Shown here: positions 46,297 to 56,140 of the stretch, piece after piece
Numbering within the stretch: the first letter of the stretch is position 1
How the letters are laid out: each line of letters begins with the position of its first letter
Source: Copromyces sp. CBS 386.78
Taxonomy: Eukaryota > Ascomycota > Sordariomycetes > Sordariales > Sordariaceae
Assembly (NCBI GenBank): GCA_030685235.1
Contig: MU839082.1
Location: 496,001-560,000 of the forward strand
Length of the DNA stretch: 64,000 nucleotides
Direction of reading: 5' to 3'
Translations under genes and position numbers: made by a program
Notes under the pieces: generated by a model
Databases searched by the model: none
The model's input: the letters and a program-made list of their open reading frames with translations, nothing else
Told to the model about the DNA's origin: nothing

Positions 46297-46992
46297 TTAG
46301 AACCAATCGCTCGCTTCCATCACCTGCAGGAGACCATTTTGAGCGGTTTGCACCGTTTTAAGGGATGTATGTGCACGGCGGGCGGTCGGGGAATGACATC
46401 GGAACACCCGACGGCGAGACTTTAGCTTGCCGATGGCTTCCCCGATGGCTTCCCGTCCCCGAGGCAGTAGAACTAGCAGGTTGACAAATATGAAGAAGTT
46501 CCGTCTTGACGTATGTACGTTAAAACGCGATTGAGCTACATGTAAGGGAGAGGGTCCCCCCCAATGACCGAAGTCCAAAGGAACGCCGGTGAAATCTCCT
46601 AAAGCAGCGGCCAAGGGAGCGCCGGTGTAATAATCTACATCAATCGGAAACGTAGTCCCGACTCCATAGCCCGAGCCCGACGCGCCGCTGCCATCCCTGC
46701 TCATCCGTCTCTGCGGAATATCGGTAGAGGTAGGCAATGACTGCGAAGAGTTACTAGGGTTGTTATTCTGCACAGTAGTTGTTGTATATGACTCCTGTTG
46801 CTGCTCCGAAGATACCTTGACCGAGTCATAAGCCCTCAAAAAATTCACCAAACAATCATGGCACCTTGAAATGACCAAACTTTCGCCAAAGCGGGAGAGC
46901 AAATCGACAGCATCGCCGAGGGCGGAGCGCACCGTTATGAGCTCGGATTCGCTGAGGAGGTCGGAGAAGGTTGGTGGGGGCTTTGTCTCTGT

Positions 46993-47029
<37 letters not shown>

Positions 47030-49030
47030 GCAATAAGGAGGACGGTGTAGAGAGTTAGAGAGGCGCCGAAGGCGTGATAGGCAGTCAACCACCAAGCCCC
47101 CGAAAGCAGCACTTTTTGGTTCTGCCACCGGTCCACAATCGCTTTCGCGAGCGCTATACATTCTCGGCAGGCGCGGATGCATCGACGCAAGGAGGCTACG
47201 CCGTACCCGTCACGGAGTAGAGCCACTTGGGCTGCGCTGTTCGTGTCCTCACCATGCCCAGGTTCGAGCTGGAGTCCGAGGCACTTTAAGAGAACTGGAC
47301 GCTCGACGAGGGTGCATAAGCCGTAGTATCTAAGGCTGAGGACGGCTCGCAGGCGTTGGGCTTCGATGCTTGGTGATGGTGGTGATGATTGGTTTAGAGC
47401 AGCAGGAGAAAACTGATCAGTAGTTAGACTTCTCGGGCGCAAGTCCGGTGGTACGGACTGATGCCACTGTGATAACTTCCAGGAGAGTTCAAACGCCAGA
47501 CGTAAGGTGTCGAACGTGTTGACGTGGTTAAGCGAGTTGCCGCCTGCGTTGTCGTCGTATAGTTGGGAGACCACTTGACAGGTGAGATGTGAGAGCTGAA
47601 CTCCGCACTTAAAGGCGTCCACGCTCGTGGCAGTGACGCTTCGGCTGGCGTATATGGTGGGAAAATATTCGCTGATGTCTTGTGGGGGATCTAATCTTTT
47701 CTGGAGAGAGGGAGGAATGGTCATGGGCCGCCCGAATTTGGCGCTCAGGTTGTTGTCGTTCATGACAATCAGAAACCATGTTCGCTTGCGCATCTCACGC
47801 TCGAGAAGGGTCAAGTGTCGAGAGGCGTCAGCTGAGTGCAGGCCTATTTGCAAAGCGGCCTTGACAGCTAACGAGTGTAGGGTCCAGAGCTGGGCTGATT
47901 GGGAAGAGCCGTGGAGATACTCGATCATGAGGCAGAGGAGTTGTACTGTTTCTAAACTGGACGAGATCAAGACCTGTGGCATCACCAGGTCTTTTGCCCA
48001 TTGAAAGTATCTTTCCGAGGTTTCGGCTGATGTCTCGGAGGGAGTAGAGGGAGAATCGGTCCGGTACACGCTGGCAATGATCATGTAGAGGAGGGCCAGC
48101 CACACGCGGCGAGCGCCCATGAATCCTTTCTTCCGCAGGTCATGGTAGGTGCTCATGAATGTGTCTTGATGGATGACGGGGAAGAAAAGGCCGATGGTGC
48201 TGAACCATTCGTGAATGAGATTGGTGGCTTCTGGTTCCGGCGGGACATGATGGCCAGTTTGAGGTCTGGATCCTCCGACGTTGGCCCCATCATTTGAAGG
48301 CTCTCGTTGTCCGCTCTCTGAACGAGATTGTTGAAGTGCCGAATACCTTGAAGAAGATGGAAGGGAAGCTACAGATGTCATCGGCATAGCTCTTGAGCGA
48401 GAGGTTTGAGTCTGAGCTCGACTCAAGGCTAGAGAAAGTTGGCGTACCAAAGCCACGTTGGATGAAGGACCAAAATATGCGCAGTTCTCTCCGTCATCTG
48501 TCAGTTGGACTTCACCCATGCCATCGACGTTGACATCTTCCTGGTGAGAACGTGGGAGCCCTGTCAAGGTAGGCGGGGCCAGCAGTCCATTGCTAGTGCT
48601 GTTGGACTCGCGGTCGTTATCTTGGGCGTCGTCGTCGTCGTCGTCGTTGTCGTCGTCCTCGTCGTCCTGATTGGCATCTTGACGGCTCCTCTTTGTCCCA
48701 GTTGTTGGAGACGTGCTGGCATTATTGATTCTCTCTTCAAGAGCACTCAACCTGGAAAGGATGTCTGAAGGAGTGTCTGTGGTGCTTGACCTCGGGCGGT
48801 GATGTGCCGGTGGCTCGTCATAGACGCAGGACATGTCGAGCTCTTTACACCGGCCACAGCTTGGATGTTGGCCATCGCACTGTTTCCGTATTTCTGGTGT
48901 GAGTTGCGAGTCGATCACACACTTCGAGCTCTATACCCTTTTGAGAAGGACATACCCGTGACTTGCGATTTCGGCAGTTGTGACAGGCAATGGAGACGCG
49001 CACGCGCTTCCTTGGACGGTCCTCATCCAT
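46297..49030 (-). CDS. Zn2Cys6 (fungal binuclear cluster) transcription factor
   Basis: DNA-binding regulator. Two exons: 48956-49030 and 46297-48879, 885 aa. The intron 48880-48955 splits the zinc cluster; only the acceptor GGAAACAG keeps phase and restores CHNCRNRKSRC-DGQHPSC-GRCKELDMSC, a full Zn2Cys6 set with basic residues before it (RPRKRVRVSIA). An Asp/Glu tract (GTC/GTT repeat, 48628-48670) follows. The fungal transcription-factor middle-homology domain begins near residue 245 (HEWFSTIGLFFPVIHQDTFM) and includes LWTLHSLAVKAALQIGLHSA and EREMRKRTWFLIVMNDNNLS. A GCC repeat (about 46998-47036) encodes a poly-Gly run inside the domain. It lies 434 bp downstream of cao-1 on the same strand, so local regulation of that cluster is plausible but inferred. 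The last 60 codons are the least certain. Confidence 0.9.
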
Positions 49031-49464
49031 GGATATAGTCTCCTACACTTAAAGACTTTCACAAATCACTGTATGGAAATGTCTGGCGGACGTTGTGGTG
49101 ATGACTGCCCGAACTGGTGATGTTGATAGAGCTATAAGAGTGGTGTTGTGTTTGTCTGGTAATACGATGACTACCTTGTATGTACTAGAGAGCCCCAGGT
49201 ACCCCGCATGCTGAAGGCCACGCTGATTCGAGCTACGGCACCACAGCCGGCAGGTGGTCATAAGCGCTAAAACACAGGGGATTTCAGATTTCGTAAAGCT
49301 TAAGATCTCACTAACAGTTTTAGTACATTGGGTCTGGCTGTTACTGTTAGTGATGTGCTAGTCGTAAGTACACCAATACTCGGGTCGCTCGTCGGCCCGG
49401 CAACTCATTCTCAAACACCTGACCTCACTCATCCCGTCCCGTCGACACAACATCTCTCCAAACA
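49031..49464. other. Upstream region of the Zn2Cys6 gene / 3' flank of cao-1
   Basis: 434 bp between the cao-1 stop and the transcription factor start, both minus. Must contain the factor's promoter; no distinct motif is recognised. Confidence 0.4.
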
Positions 49465-51112
49465 TCAAAGAGGCGCCGGGTGTCCATCAACAGCCCGACT
49501 TTCGACCCAGTTTCCGTGAAGACCCGGCCTCAACCGCACCGGCAACTTGACGAGGGCCACCTCTCTGGTCAAGTCCTTGGTGTCCAACACGGCGAGCTCG
49601 CTGCACATTTCCTCGTAGTTGGCCAGCAGCACCATCACATACCCATCGCCCTCCGCCGCCCCTTCACCGCGCGGGATGAAGATGCACTCGCCAGTGAGCT
49701 TGCGGGGTCCGGGAAGATACCGCTGAACGTCCCCCGTCTCGTGGTTCAAGTGAGCGATGCCGTTGGACATGGGCGCACCCCCTCCAGCGCGCGGCATGAC
49801 AAACTCAAAGTCGGTCACCCCGGGCTTGCGGTCAAAGATGCAGAAGAAGGTGTGTCTGTGCTGCCGCGTCGCCACACGGTCGTCGATGCGCGGAAACTCC
49901 ATGTCATCGTCGACCAAGTATGTTGGCTCTGCCAACCGAAGCTCCTCAGACTGGTAGTCGAGCACAAAGTTGGCAAAGTGCGCTTCCACCTCGCCCGGCC
50001 TGGGCCCCTTTCCGTCCGCGTCTGGCCACCAGAAAAAGTAGTTGTCCTTGGCATAGGCCATCTGGAGTTGGATGTGGCCTTTATCGTCCTCGAACGCGTT
50101 GGCAACATGGCCAGCGAATCCGTGCGGCGCCTCAAACCACTTGACATGGCCGCCCTGGGCCCCTCTGCGCGGCAAGACTCCGATATACATGGGATTGCTG
50201 TAGTCCCACTGCCAATGATCGCCGCCTTGCTTCATCCGCTCTACATCACACAGGAGGGGAATAATGGGGAAGATGACAAAGTTCTCGGTGACGCCAAAGT
50301 CATGGATCATGCCGCACACTGGGCTCACCAGCCACACTGTCTCGGCGATTTTGCCGTCGGGCCCGAAACTGTAGTAGCAGACATCGCGGGTGCCGTCTCC
50401 CTTGGCCTCGTATCCGAAGCACACCATCTCTCGTGTCACCGGATCGAACTTGGGGTGTGCTGTGAACGTGAGGCTCGGGAGCTGCCCGTCGAAGTCATAG
50501 ACGCCAAACGTCTCGAGCGTCTCAGGGTCCATGGCATAGGGCGGCGAGTCCTCCTTGAGCGCAAGAAGCTGGCCACGCCAGTAGACAATGTTGGTGTTGG
50601 CCGTCGACCGGATTTTGAACTCGACCAGGTCCGTGTATTTGTTTCTGTATTTGCCTAAACGACTCGTGTCAAACAACGCTCAGCTCCTATGATGCGAGAA
50701 GGCGATGCTGGAGGTACTCACCCAGCAGAGCTCGGCGTGCTTCTGCTTCACGGACAAACTTCTCAGTCCGCACATAACGCTGCTTGAGGTCGACATGGCC
50801 ATCCTTAAAGTAGAAGCCACTGATGTTGCCATCGCCATTAAACCATGGGTCGTTGGGGACGAAGGATGGGAAGTGCGGTTCCGGCATAACACGATAGAAG
50901 GTGCCCTCGATGCTTTTGGGAATTTCTCCGATTACTTCCAAGTTGGTGATCTCGCCCTCAAATCGAACTGGTCTCATGAAGCCCGACGTGTTTTGGTCTT
51001 GGAAGTACCTCGGCGCCGGTGGAAGTTCTTCCCGCTGTTTTCCAGGGATTGCGGCCCTGCCACTATTGCCATGGCCATCTTTGGGCGCATCAGAGAAGAC
51101 GTATTCGGCCAT
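49465..51112 (-). CDS. cao-1: CAO-1-type stilbene-cleaving dioxygenase (carotenoid oxygenase family)
   Basis: Non-heme iron enzyme that cleaves the central double bond of resveratrol- and piceatannol-type stilbenes to two hydroxybenzaldehydes; it is cytosolic. Two exons: 50722-51112 and 49465-50654, intron 50655-50721 ending GTTTAG, 526 aa, the same length as N. crassa CAO-1. The seven-blade propeller family motifs are visible, with the four iron-ligand histidines in FTAHPKFDP, GMIHDFGVTENF, APHGFAGHVANAF and GLHGNW (His510). Conserved front motifs are PKSIEGTFYRVMPEPHFPSF and FNGDGNISGFYF. Similarity to N. crassa CAO-1 looks very high from memory, with scattered differences, so this is an orthologue in a related species. 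It is divergent from the VAO-family gene across 663 bp and followed by a Zn2Cys6 regulator. Confidence 0.95.
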
Positions 51113-51775
51113 AACGGCAGAGGCAAGCTAAAAACAGCAGAGTTAAAAAGGACAGTATCTCAAAGTGATAGGCGTGCTTCGAGGTGGTGTGGCCTTCCCT
51201 GACAGGAACCCCTCTCGAGTTTATATTCATCCAAAGCTCATGCCGGTCAGGTCCCATGTGCAGCATACTATTGTACTAAAGCCACTTGGGTGGCACTATG
51301 GGTTGCCTACGACATTATCCCGCCCAACTTCATCTTCTAGGTTGGTACAATATCGACAAGCCGAGGAGCCGGGGGTCGGGGATCGGGTCGGGGATAGCCA
51401 GAGCCGGCTTCCGACAACACTACCCTTGACATCCCCGCTGACCCGCGGCCTTTCCCCGAGTCCCCCTCTCCTCTATGGACGAAGCCCTCGGTCCATTGTG
51501 CTGCTACCTACCCTGAGCTACCCCAAACTCTTTCCCCGCTAACCTTGGCTTCCATTTCTGGGGTAGATATGGAGATATCGGCACGAACTTCTGTCAAGTG
51601 ACACAGTGGCCCGGTCCATTCGAACGCAGTATATCATGGCTACATGGCCGGGTTCCCTCTCTCCAGAGATAAAGACGACCAGAGGCTCTAGGTTAATGAA
51701 GCTCGAGTCTCACTCAATCTTCCGCTGCTGAATACACCATCGTGATTCCGGCTTCACCCAATTCAAACGTCCATC
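51113..51775. promoter_or_regulatory. Bidirectional promoter between cao-1 and the VAO-family gene
   Basis: 663 bp shared by two divergent start codons. It contains a perfect direct repeat GTCGGGGAT (51375-51383 and 51387-51395) and, just beside it, CGG-N3-CCG (51405-51413), an inverted CGG pair of the kind Zn2Cys6 proteins can bind. Binding is inference. Confidence 0.5.
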
Positions 51776-53656
51776 ATGGCGGCACCACCTAATGGCAGAG
51801 TCCTTCCACCCTCCTTCGATATCAACACCTTCGACGAAGTTATGGATGCCATGGCCACTATCGTCGGTCCAGATAATGTCTCCCGCGATAGCTTCCACGG
51901 CAACCTTGGAGGGCCAGGCGGGGAGCTGTTTTACGGAGATATATGGCCTATGGGCGACACGACGGACCATACACCAAGCGGCGCCATCCGACCCAAATCA
52001 GTCGACGAAGTCCAAGAGATAGTCAAGGTGGCCAACCGGTACAAGTTGCCATTGTGGACCGTCTCGCGGGGCAAGAATCTAGGGTAAGCAAACAACCTCT
52101 CCCTCCCCGTCGATGAAGTTGTAAAGCAGTATGCAAACTCATCGATATAAAGATACGGGGCGAGCGGTGCAGTAGTACGTGGTTCCGTCATCCTCGATCT
52201 TCACAGGATGAACAAGATCATCGAAGTGAGCGAAGAACATGCCTACGCCATCGTCGAGCCCGGTGTCTCCTTCTTCGATCTCTACAATTATATCCAAGCG
52301 AAAGGGTACCGTCTGTGGCCATCATGCCCAGCGCTCGGTTGGGGTTCGGTCTTGGGAAACACCCTCGAAAGGGGGTTTGGTTACACTCCCAATGGTGAAC
52401 ATGCAGAACAGCAGTGCGGCATGGAGGTGATGCTTGGTACTGGCGAGGTGGTCAGAACCGGAATGGGCGCACTTCCAGGTAGTCCAATGTGGCCATTATT
52501 TAAAGGGTTCGTCTCGTCGTCGCCATCTTGAGAGTCTCTTGCTCTGTTCGTCTCACCTCATCTCACTGACTGACAAACGAAAATTAGGGGTTACGGCCCA
52601 AGCATAGACGGTCTCTTCTATCAATCCAACCTCGGAATCGTCACCAAGCTCGGCATCCATCTCACCCCCGCGCCAGCCAGCTTCGCCCTCTGCGAGCTCA
52701 GCGTCCCCTCGCAAGACCAGCTCATCTCCATGGTCCGCACACTCGCCCATCTCGAGCGCGAAAACGTCATCCAGAATCACACCTCCATCTCCAATCCGTT
52801 CCGCCGCGCCCTCGCCGACCTTACCACCTGCCCTGACCTGGTCCCCCGCGTCCTCGGCCCCGGTCTCCAGAGCGGCGGCGGCTGCGCCACCAACGCCGAC
52901 ATGACCGCCCTCGCCAAAGAAAGAGGATGGGGCTACTGGACGGGCGACTTCGCCCTCTACGCAGCCTCCCCCGCCATCCTCGATGCCAACTGGGCACTGG
53001 TGCAGGAGCGCATCGCGGCCGCCGGCATCTCCGGAGCGTGCGTCAAGATAACGTTTCGAGCCGACGCCGCTCCTAACGAGAGGCTCGACGCATCCAAACT
53101 AGCAGTTCCCTCAGAGTACACCGCCATCCCGCAATACGGTGTCCCGGGAACCCAAAACGCCAGCTTAATGGAAACCCGCGGCGGTCCCAACGCCAAGGGA
53201 AACGGGCATATCTGCTTCTCCCCGCTATTCCCCACGGACGGGATCGAGATGCAGGCCTGGTGGGACCGAGCGCAGCAGATGGCTGAGGACGCTGGGTTTG
53301 ACGTGTTTGCTGATTTTCACGTCTATGGACGGTACGTGATTGCCATTGCGCTGGTGGTGTACAGGCCGCATGATGAAGGGGAGAGGATCAAGGGGCTGTT
53401 CGAAAGGTGGTTGGAGGATGCGGAGAAGCATGGGGTGTCGGAGTATAGAACGCATTTGGATTACATGGATAGGGTTAGGGGGCAGTTTAACTGGCCTGGA
53501 GGCTCTGGAGTTGGTGCTGAGGCTGGAGGTGGTCAGGAGAGAGGGAAACAGGATGCCCTGGGACAGGTTCTAAGGCGGTTGAAGGGCGTTCTGGATCCTG
53601 AAGGCATCTTGGGACAGGGGAAGTCGGGGATTTGGACGGTGCCAGCCCGGACTTAA
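51776..53656 (+). CDS. Vanillyl-alcohol oxidase family flavoenzyme
   Basis: VAO-family FAD enzymes oxidise para-hydroxybenzyl alcohols and 4-alkylphenols. Three exons: 51776-52083, 52153-52506 and 52588-53656, 576 aa, near the Penicillium VAO length. The FAD-binding PP-loop is LPLWTVSRGKNLGYGASG (about 92-108); GNTLERGFGYTPNGEH follows, then YGPSIDGLF and the substrate-domain block EYRTHLDYMD holding the Tyr-Arg pair (VAO Tyr503/Arg504). It ends LDPEGILGQGKSGIWTV. Two residues differ from my recollection of VAO: the catalytic Asp170 position is Glu (NGEH instead of GDH), and the region aligned to the covalent-FAD His422 reads GRYVIAIAL with no His, although the partner His (DHTPSGAIRP, residue 65) remains. 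No signal peptide is seen. It is divergent from cao-1. Substrate unknown; a role on aldehyde/alcohol products of stilbene cleavage is inferred. Confidence 0.9.
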
Positions 53657-55598
53657 GAGTAGAGGTAAGCTCAAAGGATGAAGTAGATACCTCTACGCAC
53701 AACGAATGCTTTCTGACCCCTTTGAGGAGATGAGATGGTTCGCAGAAGGAACCCTTCCCTTTCGACATGTCTTCAGTCAAGGATATTTCCACTCGCACAG
53801 ACGCAACGACAGTCTAGTCTGGACAAAGATCACACCAACCAGGAGCACAACAGAAACTGGATTTCATCACTCTGCAGCCGGCCTCATGAGGCGTCTTTGG
53901 CAATTTTGCGAACCACATTACAGGTTCGGCACAGAGTGACCCGAGCTTTCCCACTTCATGTTCCCTGGCAATCAAGGCGGGAGAGACGGGCCCTTGCACA
54001 TAAGGCGATTAGGCGAGCAAAGAAAGGATCGCAACATTCCCTGTCATGGTCGGCCGAAGATACCGGCCGTTGTTTATGATGCAATGCAATTGCACGGACC
54101 CAGAGCGAAATACCTACGTCTACCTTGATTACTTCGAGATAAGGGAATATGTGCCTTGGTTAGACGTTCTGTGATGAGATTGCCTCGGTGGCCCTGGGTC
54201 ATATCGCTTGCCTGTTTACCGCTTGTGGAACGCTCGGTTAAAGAGAAGGGAATTTTGGTTGTTGTATCTCGTCTCGAATAGACACTTGACGTACGTCAGA
54301 TTGGGGTTGTTTTACGAACATGACAAGGAGATCCGCTCCGGTCCATGTCCGGCTGCCTCGGCCCGAGGATGCCCCGGAGTGAGTCCATCGAAGGGACGAA
54401 GTACCGGTACTGATGGGTCTTGTCGGTTGTTTCAGATCTTGTGTGACCAATTCTCGGGTCACAGTTCATGGTATTGTACTAACAAACTACGGAACAAAGT
54501 TTCACGTTCTTTTCTTTCTTCTTTTTTTATCACCGCCCCGTCTTCACACCATCTTCTACGTGATCTCAACTCCCGCCCTAAACTTCTAGAGTGACCTTCA
54601 AGATTTCCAGTGGGCTCAATCCGTTGCTTACTGCATACATGGCATCATCTGAAGATGTCAAGCACAAGGGCAGGCGAATGTCTTGGAAACCCACCTCTCC
54701 GCCTTCTTTTTTTTTTTTCTGACTTTTCTCTTTTTGTATGTAAACTTGGAAGACTTTGAGACAGCAGATTCATGAGATGACTCAGCTACACGTCACCCCG
54801 CCCTGTGTTTTCTTTTAGATCTTATTGCATGTTTCACGAGTAGGAAAGAAGGACTGAAGTGGCGGAAAGAAATGAGTGTGATGGAAGGAACAGAGGGCCT
54901 GCTGGAGAGCTAGTTGACAAGGGTACGGAGTTACCTCCGGTCCTGCCCACGACAGCCTCACTCGGTCAGATCTTCCACTACACTTCAGTCCCACCACTTA
55001 CTTGAATTGGAACTTCTCGCAGGTAGTTTACTTAATGAAAGACAGCCTGAGGCGGACACTCGTCTCTCTCATCGGCCCAGATATGTAGGTGTGAAGAGGC
55101 GCCCTTTCCTACACTAAGAAGATTCCCAATCGAGCCAAGCACAGATGACCAGAGATATGTATGTACTGTGTAAGTTGACAGTTCATGCCATCCATAATCC
55201 GATCTCCCTATACGTACCTCGACCTGCCAAAACAGCATACAAGAGCATAATAGAGCCCTCGTATAAGCAAAACAAGCTCTCAACACCATTGCTGACAGCA
55301 ACGTCATTATCTGTCACTGTCTCCGTTACCATGGTTCGGTTCCAAAGTCTTCCCACATCGGTTATTTAGCGAAGTGAATCCACACCAACGTCACGGGCCT
55401 TGATCCCGGTATGCCATATGTTCACAATGCTCCCTCCTCATCCCATCTTACCCAATGAATCCTACAATATGGATTGCGGTGGAAGTTGCAGAACCCGTAA
55501 GGCTAGGAGGCTAGCCAGCCGGTAATACCTTTGATAAGTCATAAGCTCAAGAGCTATCCATGATGATGGGTGGGTGGGGTAGTTCATGAGCTCTTCCC
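53657..55598. other. Intergenic region
   Basis: No gene supported. A pyrimidine/T-rich tract near 54509-54530 and a T-run near 54706-54719 are the only clear composition features. Confidence 0.45.
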
Positions 55599-55611
55599 CG
55601 CCAAAAGCGAA

Positions 55612-55666
55612 ATCGGTAGCTGGTTAGACTCAAAACCGTCCCTGGATAGACTTTACCCACTTTTAT
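55612..55666 (+). repeat. Left terminal inverted repeat, 55 bp
   Basis: Exact reverse complement of 56075-56129; begins ATCGGTAGCTGG and ends CCCACTTTTAT. Confidence 0.92.
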
Positions 55667-56074
55667 TGCTGGGTGACTGCGGTGATTGCGTTCGTCTCTC
55701 GCTGGGGCGGCAGCGGATTGATAGCGACTGAATTTCGGCAAGGGGAGTCGTACTCCGCTAGGGAGTAACTGCTCGAGCCGGACTTGAGGGTATTTTACTA
55801 ACGATTCTATTCAAATCCCGTCAGCGCTGGTTATCGTAGTCGGGGTAGGAGTCTGACTGGCGAACACGCGACGTGCGGTGGGCGGGCGAAGGATGTCAAT
55901 AAACACCACGAAATCGAAGATACTCTACTAAACAATAACAAAGACGAAAGATAATCGCTGCAAACGGTTGCTCAATACTAAAGTAAGGTCTCGCGATAGC
56001 TTCATTCAATTGCGCATAAAACTAACGATCGCTAACAGATTGCGCGACGGTGGCGGCGGTTGGGCTTACTCAGT

Positions 56075-56129
56075 ATAAAAGTGGGTAAAGTCTATCCAGG
56101 GACGGTTTTGAGTCTAACCAGCTACCGAT
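56075..56129 (-). repeat. Right terminal inverted repeat, 55 bp
   Basis: Exact reverse complement of 55612-55666; begins ATAAAAGTGGG and ends CCAGCTACCGAT. Confidence 0.92.
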
Positions 56130-56140
56130 CGCGCCAAAAG

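Larger units (their letters stand above)
55599..56140. mobile_element. Mutator-type MITE candidate with 9-bp target-site duplication
   Basis: The element itself spans 55608-56131 (524 bp). Its ends carry 55-bp perfect inverted repeats (55612-55666 and 56075-56129), extending outward to near-matching tips (CGAAATCGG left; CGATCGG read inward on the right). On both sides stands the identical 9-mer CGCCAAAAG (55599-55607 and 56132-56140), read as the target-site duplication. A 9-bp duplication with long inverted repeats and no coding capacity fits a non-autonomous Mutator-like (MULE) element. The interior has no repeat symmetry and no ORF of note. The perfect arms suggest recent insertion or escape from RIP. 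Confidence 0.8.

Noticed and set aside
49480..50658. 392-codon open frame antisense to cao-1
   Set aside because: Shadow of the well-supported dioxygenase exon on the other strand; no family motif.
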